Assembly (NCBI GenBank): GCA_036346245.1
Contig: CM070739.1
Location: forward strand, 29,225,579-29,289,578
Direction of reading: 5' to 3'
From: Bonia amplexicaulis
Taxonomy: Eukaryota; Streptophyta; Magnoliopsida; Poales; Poaceae
DNA length: 64,000 bases
Part shown: one piece after another, positions 1-10,900 of the stretch
Layout: every line of letters begins with the position of its first letter
Position numbering within the stretch: position 1 is the first letter of the stretch
The notes under the pieces: model-generated
What the model was told of the DNA's origin: nothing
Database searches by the model: none
What the model saw: only the letters and a program-made list of their open reading frames with translations
Translations under genes and position numbers: made by a program

Positions 1-369
1 TTCCCACAGCTACACTCTTGAACGGCAGGGCTTCATCAAACTGTTCTGATTCAGCTGATTTCCCGTTTGTAGCATAGCTTGCTGCTGTCCCATTTATGTT
101 AGGTCTGCTAGATGAATTCTCCTGATCTGCCAACAACGTTCCTGCAGTTGTTGCAAGCAAATCGAGCGCATACATCTCATTTTTCTTTCTTCTTCTTGTG
201 GGGCGCTTTCCCTGGATTACCATTGACCATTAATACAGATCCAATACGCGGGTTGTGGTGTAAGATAGGTTCAGAATCAAATATGTACCAGAGCCAAAGA
301 TGGAACATGCGGTGCGGCGGGAACTTGATGGCCACGGGATCCATAATCCAACCTCTTGCGCAACACCAT
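1..369 (-). CDS. Telomere-repeat-binding (TRF-like) protein, N-terminal exons, partial
   Basis: This is the 5' end of a minus-strand gene that continues past the left edge. Exon 1 is 369 down to 289 (27 codons, starting MVLRKRLDYGSRGHQVP). It splices with a GT donor at 288-287 to an AG acceptor at 213-212. Exon 2 runs from 211 to at least 1, in phase 0, and contains GKRPTRRRKKNEMYALDLLA. The opening MVL-x-KRLDYG and the basic run followed by a 'M-x-A-x-DLLAT' block are characteristic of plant double-strand telomere-binding proteins of the TRP/TRFL/RTBP1 family. These have a C-terminal Myb/telobox domain that lies outside this window. They bind TTTAGGG repeats in the nucleus and affect telomere length. 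The ATG was chosen because it matches the family N-terminus and both splice sites keep the frame. The family call rests on recalled similarity of about 100 residues; the DNA-binding domain is not visible. Confidence 0.72.
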
Positions 370-1060
370 ATCTTGACCTCACCTAAACGAAGGGCGCTCA
401 CTGACAGCGAGGGAAAACAAATACCACATCCACCATCTTTACCTGCATCGAATTAACTGGGATTTAATGAACATTCACCAATTACGATTACTGGAACCAA
501 TCTATCACAAGCTAGAAGGAATGCCAAATCCCACCAAACTAATAGCATTCGACAAGATGGCATTTACTTAAATTACAGGCATATATAGACTTAAAAGTGG
601 GGCATGGGGGTTCGGTTAAACACCCAAAATTTTGGGGGAAACAATGTGCTGTCAGAACAGCAATCAGATCAAATCCGCAACTAATTGGATGGATCGGAGT
701 ACCTCGGAAAGCAAGAAAGATTTGGATTTGGTTGCTCGCGGCAAAGAAGGAAGCACTCCTAGAAAAATCCAAGCAAGCTACGCTAGGGCTTCCGCACCAA
801 CAGAAGAAGGGAAATCAGCCTGGATGGATCTCCATGCCAGCCCAGTGGAGGGGGGAGAAGAGTTCCCTGGCCCTCGAGTTGGAAGGAGGCCTGCCCTGGA
901 CGCTTCTTCTCCTGCGCTGGCCTGCGAAGAAAGAGAGGGCTCGGCGTCGCCGGAGTCGGGGGGAGGAAGGAACGGGGATCCTTTCCTTTATTGGGCAAGC
1001 TTTTTTTTTTTGTCTCAGCAGTCAGCTCATATATGAGATAAAAATATTCCCTATCATCGC
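370..1060 (-). promoter_or_regulatory. Probable 5' UTR and promoter of the TRF-like gene
   Basis: Upstream (minus sense) of the start codon at 369. A GC-rich stretch at about 780-1000 looks like a non-coding first exon. It has no convincing coding frame and is followed by AT-rich sequence. Splicing between it and the coding exon is likely but I could not fix the sites. No clear TATA box was seen. Confidence 0.35.
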
Positions 1061-1160
1061 TTTCACCTAAGAAAATTGTATAGAATTCTAGAAATGCGAT
1101 CACCCATCGTTGGATCAAACATTCGCGGCTTGGATCAACGGTTTAAAAGATGGCAAATTT

Positions 1161-1162
<2 letters not shown>

Positions 1163-1198
<36 letters not shown>
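1163..1198. repeat. (TA)n microsatellite
   Basis: An uninterrupted run of about 18 AT dinucleotides in the region upstream of the TRF-like gene. Length polymorphism is expected. Confidence 0.95.
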
Positions 1199-1201
<3 letters not shown>

Positions 1202-3285
1202 ACTTTTAAACACTGTATCTTGGGGATTGCCACCCAGATTCACAAAATTGGTAAGATGCTACTCGGTTTCTTGTTTGCTTATGCAGGAATCTTCTGCATT
1301 GGTTTACGTGACATATATGGCTTTTTTTTTTTTGCTTTAGGTTATCTATACAGTAACTAATTTTTTAATAGTGTATCTTTTTAAATTGGAGTTTATAGGT
1401 AGATTATAGTAGACATTGTCCGAGTTTAGCTATATCTGCCAAAATCACATACGACTATTTTCTTCCACGTATTGTCTCTCGTGAACAGTCAGAATTCGAA
1501 TATAAGTCAAAATGCAGAGAGATAGGTCAAAAGAAAACAACACAAGGTCAAAAGAAAACAACACAAGTTTTACAAAAATGAAGCCAACCAGATTAAATAG
1601 AAGACAAAAAAGAAAGTAGAGTGGGCTTTGCTCTGGTATGAGTTTAGAGGGGGAATGAAACTTCTAGAAGGTTCCAGATACTTCTCAAGGCGTGGAGGAA
1701 AGAGGAGGGCAAACGAGAGAAGTAACTAACTGTGAAAAGAGAACGCAGGATTGAGAAAATTTGTAAAACAGATATGGTCGGCTTGTTGGAACTTGGCAAT
1801 CCCCTAAGCCACTTTTTTTTATTTATTCTAAGTTTAACAAAAAAAAATTGAGCAATAAACTTTCTAAAATTGTAGTTAGTTTGTCAAAACTACTCGTTCG
1901 AAAATTACATGTTCTTATTTGGGTATATTACAGAGTTTTTTATAGAATAATATTTTTAATAAAACCAATATGTTCGTTAAATCAGTAGCGTTAATATAAC
2001 TAGTGAGCGTGTACGTGGAATCCACGTCAAAAGCATTGATTATATGTCCTTTGTCATAAGTTTTTGTTGCATAGAATCGTACATCTCTATTGTTGTTAGA
2101 TGATTTTTTGATTTGATCTCATCATTCCTAAAAATAAAGCATTCTTAACGTAATTATGAGTGCTTGGGTCGTACTGTAACGTATATCTGACATCTACATA
2201 CAGAATAGTAATAAAAAGATAAATTTTAAACCTGATAATTTTATATTTGTGAGGTGAAATATGATAGAATTAACATAATATACCATTGAGTGCATCAAAA
2301 TCGCTATAATCTGCAATGACCATGTTTGAGTCCTCTATGGTGGTGATACTGTCTGTTATGTAACATCGTCATAATATGAATATATCGTTACATGTAATAT
2401 GTAATTGTATGTTTAGATATTTACAGAAAACTTATGTTTATATATTTACATAAGACCGTACAAAAAACGTAAATATTTTATTGCACTTACTGGAGGTATG
2501 ATCCACCTCAAGGGCGGTGGCGGTCAAAATATATCTCAGATGCAGTCAGATATCGTGTATATATCTCTACAACATCCTTGTAAACACGTATGAACCTAAT
2601 TTCATTTCTGCATACAGTTAGTCATATATAAATTAGGAAAATGCATTTATTGTTTGTGAGGCATATAATCAAATTTTAATTTCATTTTATGTTATGCATG
2701 TAAATGGAGTACTACATACCTCGTAACCATTAGGGCTAACTCCCTAACACCTAGTGGATAATCAGTTTTGTAGTCCGTAGGGGCCAAATTTATAACTACA
2801 ACGGTGATATCTTTTGAAAAAACGAAGTTGATATGTGAAAATGGTAGTTTGCATATAATTACTGATGCATATAAAATAAATAAAAAAGAATAGCATACTG
2901 ATGATTGAGCCCATCAAACTGTTAAAGGCTTCGGAGAAAGAGTTAATGGTCTGAATCGACATTGTATAAATCTGTGTAGGAAAAAACATATATTTTGAAA
3001 TTCAAGTAAAATAGTAATGAACTTTCAACGATTAGGAAGAAAAATGAACATACAACAGTACGTTGGCAGCAAGAGATGTGTAGATAAAATCAACTTTTTA
3101 TATTAGTATAGATATTCGATGGAATCTAGCAGGTGCCATCTCTGTTGGTCTTGGCCCAAGTAAGGTTGCGGTGGCCCATTCAATGATAGGCCAACCTAAA
3201 TAGTGGTAGTGTCTGTATCCCTTTATGGCTTGCTTCAAACCACAAAAAAAGAGGTCAAAATCGTTGTTGGATGTTTGCTCATCTA
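1199..3285. other. Intergenic, AT-rich, no gene recognised
   Basis: AT-rich sequence with short, unsupported reading frames and no recognised exon, RNA gene or complete transposon. Confidence 0.6.
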
Positions 3286-3289
3286 CCGT

Positions 3290-4580
3290 AGGCCTCTTCT
3301 TTTCAGCTTCTAAAAGCTGATTTTCGACTTTTCTACAGTAACTTTATTTATATCGGACAAAACCACACACAAGTTTCTGTTAATCCGTATTCTCTCATGA
3401 GCAGCCCAAAAGCCTAGCAAAGCAAAAAAGAACAATCCCTAACATCGCATGCAAGTGTTGTTTGCAAGTCAGTTTGAGAGAATGCTGAACAGTGCCAGTA
3501 GGCAGGCACTCCTTGATCCTCAGAGCAGTACAATACAAGCAAGATCACTTAGCCACTGCGAAACCATGAGCTCAGATCAGATCAGCGGCGCGACCCAGCC
3601 GAAGAAGGATCCGACAAAGCAACATACAAAGACGAAATTAGAGGAGCACATACAACGTCAAAGTCCACCAACCGTATCCGAGCAAATGGATCGGCTCGGC
3701 TCGGCCGCCTTATCCACTGCCACGTGACAGGGCCCACGGGAATCTCGGCGGCCAGTCGCCGCGCGCCACGTCGGACGCTCGGTCCCTGTAGAGCAAACCT
3801 CGTTCAGAGGAAGCACGAATCCTGCCCAAAATCCCACGTCAATCCACATCCAAGCCCGGAGCTGATTCAGAGAAAAACCAGCCTCCTCCAACGAACGCAA
3901 CCCATCATGTCACCCTCGTTGATCAGAGTTAGGCACGTATCATCTCCAGATCCAAAGACTTATCATCCGAGGGTTAACAAGGCAAATGCATTGTTCTACC
4001 TGCATCTTTTTTCCTCATGCAACAACTCCCGTAACCATAGTTCTACCTTAAACCAATCTTCCTGTAAGCTCCAGTTAGGCAGTTACCATAACAGCTACGG
4101 CTTATGGCTTTTGACTGAAATGTTTGAATTTTGGCTATTTACGGTACAGATTACGGAGAGAGATACTCACGTGCGATTTTAGATGATACATATGTTGGAC
4201 TTTTAACGTGTACATCGTTTAACTTGTAGACCCCGTCTTGAGAAAATACTCTGTTTAAAAGCTAGGTACTGTAGCAAAAGTCAAAACCGCCAGCTTCGGA
4301 GAAAAAGAGCAGGGCCATAGTCCATAACGCTGCCGTAATACTTGCTTGTAGTAGTATTATGGCTGTGTTCTTTTGGTCTATAGTTTATGATTTTTAAATT
4401 CTACCTGTTCACGAGAGAATACGAAGAGAGACAGTTGAGTGCGATTTTGGCCGGTATAACTAAAGTCGGCACAGTGTCTACTACATACGACTTATAGACA
4501 CTGTCTTAAAAAGACACTGTTTAAAAGCTAGTGCTGTAGCATAAGCCAAAAGGCATAAACATGAAATAAAAAAAACCAGC
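3290..4580. repeat. Cluster of MITE-like copies (family A)
   Basis: At least two copies of a roughly 220-bp non-coding repeat lie at about 4098-4320 and 4365-4580, and a shorter related piece lies at about 3290-3425. Shared motifs are 'tgttcttttggc'-like ends, 'tttaaaagctaggtactgtag', 'gagagatactcacgtgcgat' and a complementary 'aaaagaacag'-like end. The same family recurs at about 7.4, 16.4, 20.6, 37.7-38.5, 42.8 and 51.5 kb. The ends are roughly inverted and the interior has no coding capacity, as in a miniature inverted-repeat element. Exact ends and target duplications were not resolved. Confidence 0.6.
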
Positions 4581-4599
4581 CTATATACGATGACAAGCG

Positions 4600-5370
4600 G
4601 CATAAATAATAGAATATTAATAAGAGCATCAAGTCAATGGCCCATCAACAAACAAATAGGATGATTTCTTGTGATATGGGTTGATTGGGTATGTATTTGA
4701 GGACCGATTGTAGGACATTAGCTCTTAAACGACCGGCCATGTCGTCGTCAAGACTCCGAGACTTAGTTCAAGAAGAGAGAAAGAGATTATAAACTTTGTT
4801 TATTCATTACTTAATTAGAAAAGATAACAATAGCGTGCTTATATAGTGTCAACCTCGTAACAATCCAATCCAATCTTTTAAACTATAAAATATAGCACTC
4901 ATAATAAATAAGATTCTATCTCTAACAATAACTTGGTACTTAGGAATCCTAAAACCTATCTAACTAACTAATCTTTTATACTAGAAAACTAATCAAACTA
5001 CCTAACACAAACAACATAACACCACTGCAGCACCCACGCGATACTGTTTACACGTCGCTACAGTACCATATGCATATTGTTCATGAGTTGCCACAGTATG
5101 AGCGTGTTGTTCATATGTTTGCTAAACTTGGTTCATAACACAGCTTCTCTATCGCTATTTCGAAATGATTTATCGGGGCAACTTTTTCGAGACAATTTAT
5201 CAATATTCAGTTTATTCGTACAAATGCTCACGCTAGAACCAAAAGCCATTGGCCGCAGCCGAAAAGAATGCACCTAGAGTCCACCAATAGGGTCTCCGCA
5301 GTAGCAGTCATTGGTGGACCAGCCCTTCCCATGAATGCTTATCCACATTCCCTGACAATAGACTACTTCC
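4600..5370. other. Intergenic sequence upstream of the CBS-domain gene
   Basis: AT-rich, probably repeat-derived sequence. The short ORF near 5077-5277 has no recognisable protein features. Nothing else can be supported. Confidence 0.5.
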
Positions 5371-5382
5371 TAGTTCCTAGTT

Positions 5383-5393
5383 TATTATAAATG
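5383..5393 (+). promoter_or_regulatory. TATA box of the CBS-domain gene
   Basis: A TATAAATG-type element (TTATTATAAAT) lies about 90 bp upstream of the start codon at 5481. This leaves room for a transcription start near 5415-5425 and a 5' UTR of about 60 nt. Confidence 0.55.
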
Positions 5394-5480
5394 CCCCTAC
5401 TATGATCTGCTGGGAGAACATTCAGAAACCAGTGAAACATCCACAGAAGAAAAGAGCACACTGACTAGCTTGTTCCATCC

Positions 5481-6053
5481 ATGGCCTGCATCAATGCCTT
5501 CCAGAGCTGCTCTATTTTCAAAGGCGCAAAGATCAACACAAGAAGCAAGGCCGGCGGTGGCAAGGGGAAGGCCGGTGGTGGCAAGGGATCACCAACCTTT
5601 CAGTGCCGGGCGTCGACGTTCATGGACGGGAGCCTCCGGCTGCAGCTCGACGAGAACCCTGAAGCCATCATCTCCGGCGAGTGGCCTGAGAACTTCTCCC
5701 TTCTGAGCTACGACGATCTCCGCGCCTACCTAGAGTCACAGCAGGCAGTCCAAGTCGGAGATCAGGTGCTTGTTGGTCCGAGGTTCATTTCATTCTCATT
5801 GTTATCATTGTTGATCTCCCTCTTGAACTTCTTCTTAAGCTCTTGCTCAATTCTGAACGAAAGCAGCGTGTGGCGCTCCTGCGTGAGGCCATGTCGACGC
5901 CTGTGCTGATGGCCACAGCAGAGCAGACGCTGGAGGAGGTTGAGTGCCACTTCGAGGCCGTGTCAGGGCTCCCAGTTGTAGACAGCAGTCTCAGATGTGT
6001 TGGGGTGGTCGTCAAGAGTGACCGGGCCAGGGCTTCTCATGGGGTCAGCTCCC

Positions 6054-6135
<82 letters not shown>

Positions 6136-6614
6136 AAGTCGCGAGCTCAATATCAGAGGAAAGAACAAAAGCCATCTTGCTTGCTGATCTATTTCTTCCT
6201 ACCTGTAGCAGTCAAAGACAAAGATTGCACAAGTGATGACCTCTCCAGCCATCACGCTACCATCTGATAAAACAGTGATGGGTAATTGTTGTTTTCACTT
6301 AATTTTACCTGTTTCCTATTTGCTGCCAGTTAACATAACGATAGGCATATGTAATGCCTACAGATGCTGCAGCTCTGATGCTCAAGAAGAAGATCCACAG
6401 ATTACCAATAGTAAATCAGGACAAGCAAGTAATAGGTGAGTGTCAGAAAACGTGACGAACCAGAAACAGAATTGCATATACTTGATTTGTATTATACATA
6501 AACATTGATAATTCAGAGTATGTCGCAAGCTTAATGGGGTTCTAAACACTGTTAACAGGTATAGTTACCCGTGCTGATGTTCTTCGCGAGTTCGAGGCCC
6601 TGCTCAAGATTTAG
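5481..6614 (+). CDS. Two-CBS-domain protein, predicted plastid-targeted
   Basis: Five exons: 5481-5765, about 5840-6043, 6212-6281, 6364-6435 and 6559-6614. All have GT/AG sites and join in frame to give about 228 residues. The first 45 residues are Ser/Lys/Gly-rich with a GGGKGK repeat and resemble a transit peptide. Next comes a conserved leader (FMDGSLRLQLDENPE, then ISGEWPENFSLLSYDDLRAY). Two CBS motifs follow: the first spans MSTPVLMATAEQTLEEV to GLPVVDSSLRCVGVVV, the second spans VMTSPAITLPSDKTVM to HRLPIVNQDKQVIGIVTRAD. Paired CBS domains form a Bateman module that binds adenosyl ligands; some plant members regulate plastid thioredoxins, but the role of this member is inferred only. 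The acceptor of intron 1 is uncertain (5839, 5863 or 5866), changing the protein by up to nine residues. At 74 nt (if 5839 is used) intron 1 is near the lower size limit. Intron 2 carries a long CT/CA repeat just after its donor. Confidence 0.85.
6057..6135. repeat. (CT)n(CA)n compound microsatellite
   Basis: About 29 CT units followed by about 10 CA units, inside intron 2 of the CBS-domain gene and starting only about 12 bp after the splice donor at 6044. It produces long spurious Ser-Leu and Thr-His reading frames. Confidence 0.95.
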
Positions 6615-6893
6615 ATGTGCGGGAGTCCATGACCGAAACTTCTTGTGTATATGTATATATGTGTCCATGGTACTTTGAGTAGAAAGCAGATCTATATTCT
6701 TTAAGAGTGTTGTAGCATGCATCACCAAAATAAGCCTTTGGAGAGTTTTGGGAGAGTTTTTCCTTGTAAAAAGAAGCACGCTAGGAAACTTCTGCTACGT
6801 GTTGTACTGTCTGCACAACAAAATGTTTACATTAGTAAATGATTTCCACAGCATCATAAATGGATACGCCTAAAATAATCTTTCAGAAGAAAC

Positions 6894-7173
6894 TATTGAG
6901 TTGCATGCACCAACCAGTTCACCCAAAAGCTTAAGCTGATAAGGAAAGATGGGCAATTCACTTATACTTCAACACTCCCCCTCACGTGTAGGCTCCTTTA
7001 GACCTAATACGTGGAATAGAAGTTGACTGCAATTATTTTTTTTAATTGCGTCAGCCAGGTCTTGAACTCGGGACCTCTTGGCTCTGATACCATATTGAGT
7101 TGCATGCACCAACCAGTTCACCCAAAAGCTTAAGCTGATGAGGAAAGGTGGGCAATTCACTTATACTTCAACA
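6894..7173 (-). mobile_element. TRIM: 280-bp terminal-repeat retrotransposon in miniature
   Basis: Two 81-bp direct terminal repeats lie at 6894-6974 and 7093-7173 and differ at only a few positions. They are flanked by a perfect 5-bp target duplication GAAAC at 6889-6893 and 7174-7178. On the minus strand the repeat begins TGTTGAAG and is followed directly by the primer-binding site TGGTATCAGAGCC (complement of 7080-7092), which matches initiator-Met tRNA. A pyrimidine-rich CTCCCCCT at about 6975-6982 is the complement of a polypurine tract beside the other repeat. The 118-bp interior has no coding capacity, so the element depends on proteins supplied in trans. It lies between the convergent CBS-domain and CYP97A genes. 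Confidence 0.92.
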
Positions 7174-7660
7174 GAAACCACCACTGTGCTTTTAAAAAAT
7201 GGATATGCCACCACTGTGCTTTTAAAAAATGGATATGCCTAGGTTTCACAAAAAAGAAGGATATGCCTAAAGTAATCTTTGAGAAAAGAACCACCACTGT
7301 GCTTAAAAACAAAGGAGGTACACTCAGATCTACTCTCGAAAATAAGGTAGGTGTGGGCACATAAACACTCATGATTTTAGCGGAGTATTTTCTCAAAACG
7401 GGTACTGAAGTTAAACGATCTCACGTTAAAAGCTCAATAAGACTGCTAAAATCGCAAGCACAATATGTTTTGCTAAAGAAAAGGGAAAATTTAAAATTTC
7501 AGTAAAAGTCAATGCAAAAGAACAGGCCCAAACACTCATGATAGTAGCGTAGGGCTTCCAAAACCAGTACTGAAGTTTCATCACCAAAAGATGTATAACA
7601 CAATATAATTTGCTAAAGAAAAGGGATGGATTTATGATTAACAGTGAGAAATGCAAATGA
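7174..7660. repeat. Short tandem duplication and family-A MITE pieces
   Basis: A roughly 34-bp unit (ACCACCACTGTGCTTTTAAA and following) is repeated twice at about 7179-7238 and partly again near 7290. Sequence at about 7370-7460 carries family-A MITE motifs such as GTTAAACGATCT and GTTAAAAGCTCAA. No gene was recognised. Confidence 0.5.
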
Positions 7661-7948
7661 ACTTCCTTGCCTTAGCCACTTAACGGCTGAAGATTATGCC
7701 CTCCCCTTTCTTGCTTTTGAGCACTTAAAGAAACATGAAAGTATGCCATACCAAAACCACAGCAGCATAATGCAAGAGAAAGATGAGCAAAGGCCTATGA
7801 ATGCACATACTGAAGAAAATGAAGATTTAGATAAATAAGTAAACAGACACTCAAATGTGAAGGAACTATAACTATTTCAATTTTCAAGCAGATCTGAGAA
7901 GAGAACGCACTCATTCTGTAGGTCGTTGCAATGTGAAGCTGTAATAAA

Positions 7949-10900
7949 TCAGACTCGAGTTGTCGAGACCTCCCCCTGTTGATCTTCTCCAGAAGCAATA
8001 CTAGCAGTAGAAACAACCACTGATGCAGCAGAGCACATGTGTTCTTGTGAATCAGAAATGACTTTCATCTCTAAGTTTGGAATTACAGGTTGCTTTGTCC
8101 TCCGAGTAACAGTCATTTTCAACCCCTCAGTTGTGTGGATCGTTGCTCCAGTTGTCATCTCAACCTATCATATTGCTCATACATAATGGGTACATATATT
8201 TTATCAACTATGATGAGCTAGAAAGCAGGTGGGAAATATACCAGAGGTGCTCCTGGAGCCATCTGAAAATCAAAACGCCTGACAAGCATTGCCATTGCCA
8301 CCACAGTCTGCATACAAGTTGCAGCATGTCTCTTATTAGAGTTTATGATCTTGCATGCTCCATAGTGATTATCTTATTATTTACAACATATGAAATCTTA
8401 GGTCCGTGGAACGGTGGAAGGTTGTCTAGAAAGAAAGAAGGCCTCAACAATGTTAGAGATAGAATAGGAATCAACATATTTCCCTGTAATTTCTCTTTAT
8501 ACTCTATTAGGCTTCTTCAATACACACAATATTCATAACATGGTATCAGAGCTTATGTTAAAACACTAACATCGATATACTTCCGCTGCTGCTGCCCCCG
8601 GGAGGATTGATCTCCTCTTCCGGGGGCGGCCATCTTGTTGGGCTGCTCGACGACGACACCGCCTCCTCGTCTCTGGCCGCCGCCACCTCTACCGGCCGCC
8701 GGCCGTCTCGCATGCGGCCGTCGTCAAGCCCGCCCGACGTCGCCGCCGCCGCGTTACGTTCGGCACGCCAACGCCGGGCTTCCTCCGGATCCGCCGCCGC
8801 CCAGATTCGCCCGCTACCCACTGGATCATCGCCGGCCGTCATTGGACCGCCGATCTCGCCATCTGGATCCCGGTGAGCCGCCGCAGCCGTCCATCTCTTG
8901 GACCGCCGTCGCTGCTTGCCTCTTCTGGATCAGGCCGCCGCCGTCACCCACGGCCTTCTCGCCAGCGCTGTCGATCTGGCCCTCTCCACCACTGGTCACG
9001 CCTGGCCCCAGTGAGCCACCGCCCAGCCGGATCCGGCCGCCGCCGGCCTGGATGAGACCGGATCCGCACCGGATCTGTCCTCCCCGACGATGGCTTCTCC
9101 GGATCTGGAGGGGAGGCGCCTTCTCAGCCACCGTGCAGCCATCAAAGCTCCCGGATCCGGACGCCACTGTCTCGGATCCGGCCGCCGCCGGCCTGGCACC
9201 GCACAGAGTGCAGCCATTGGAGCTCACGGATCCGGCCGCCGCCAGGCCAAATCCGGTCGTCTCCACCGTTGGCTTCGAGGCACCAGACCGCCTCCCGCCC
9301 GGATCCGATCGCGCTTGCTAGGCGCTGTCCTGGACTCGGTCACCTCTCCTAGATCCAGCCGCCGCTGGATGTCGCCGCCGCCGGATCTCGTCGTCGCCTG
9401 GCCCCGAGTAGCCCGCTGCTTCTTTTTCTCTCGCGGGCGCGGGAGGGAGTGAGTGTGCGAGCGGGAGTGAGGGAAGGAGAAAGAGGGCACAGCGAGGGGA
9501 GAGGGGATCGGGGGTGAAGAGAGAGAGAGAGGGGAGGGGTTTTGAGGGAGTGGGATATTTTCTTTTCTACTGTTGATTTTTTTAGTCAGTCTTTAGTTAT
9601 TTTTCATGAGTCTTCCGTTGTGTCCATCCAAGTTCGTAGTCTCTAATTTTTAGTTCGTCCAAGCCGTGCGAGTCCACAAATTTATTGTCAGTCATAGAAG
9701 TATAGGAATTTTTCTTTTGCATGGCAGCAGCCGCCGCTCTACTTTTTAAGCCGCGTGCAGATCATAGAAATCGTTACGATGCCGCCGCTTCTCTAGCCGC
9801 CGCCCCTGAGCTTCTAAGGCCGCCACGCGTCTTTTGCACCTTGTGCCTTCTTGTGCCGCCATCTTGGACTTCGATCTGTAGTCATGCTTCTATCTATTAC
9901 TCTTGACTTGATTTGACAGTTTATTCAAAAGCGCATAGCGACGACATTATCAAGACTCGGACGTCGGATATTTCTTGGTTTAGTAATAACCCTTTTTCAA
10001 ATGCAATGATATTGCATACGCCTTGCATTTGAAGGGGGATGTTAGAGATAGAATAGGAATCAGCATATTCCCCTGTAATATCCCTTTGTACTCCCTATAT
10101 ATATTATCCATTAGGTTTCTTTAATACACACAATATTCATAACAAATAAAACTAGATCAAAGTACTAAAAAATCAGTAGAATGTTATTTTGATACTAACA
10201 TCTGCAAACCTCAAAAAATCAAAGTGGATTACCTCAAAAGTAGCAAACATGTCACCTACACATTTCCTTGGTCCGCCACCAAATGGTAAGTAACTGAAAA
10301 TTCAACAAGACTATTTGAATCCCATTGAGTTACAACAGGTTCATCAGGCATTAATTAACCAAGTCACAACTAACAGATTACACCACAATTCATCAGTATG
10401 AAAAACTACCACAGCCACACGATGGATCTTCAAGAGTTTGACATGACAACTAAGATTGCAACCTTTCTTTTGTTGTTTATTTGAAAGATGTACTCTCGAA
10501 AGACAGGTATGTGCTCCACAGCATAACGATGCTGGACTAGGCTGAAAAATAGTGATGCACAGAATCACAAGCCAAGAGAACACAGGAACATAATTGTATT
10601 CCCTATCGAATTTACTAATTTCGATTGCCTCAATTTTTTTACTAATTTTGACTTTCAGTGGGATGCTTAGGAGATGTCTTGTATTTATTAATTGATGACT
10701 CTTTGGTCCCTTTTCAACTAACATGATTTGAAGGTTAAAGGTTTTATGCTTTGCATCAACTCTCTGCAACAAGAATTCGTACTCCAGTTTAAGTCTTCAT
10801 TAACTATGGATGGCTCAAACTGTTAAATACATTGCAGTTTTAAGATACTCCATACCCCTTCAGAAATATATTGCATGGGTATTATGATTTTTTTAGGGGG

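Noticed and set aside
5843..6236. Ser-Leu repeat proteins
   Set aside because: Produced by the intronic CT/CA microsatellite; splicing removes it.
8558..9490. Long Pro/Ala/Arg-rich reading frames on both strands (up to 228 codons)
   Set aside because: They lie inside the LTR element, come from GC-rich GGATCCGGCCGCCG-type repeats and are open on both strands; no domain or gag-pol motif.
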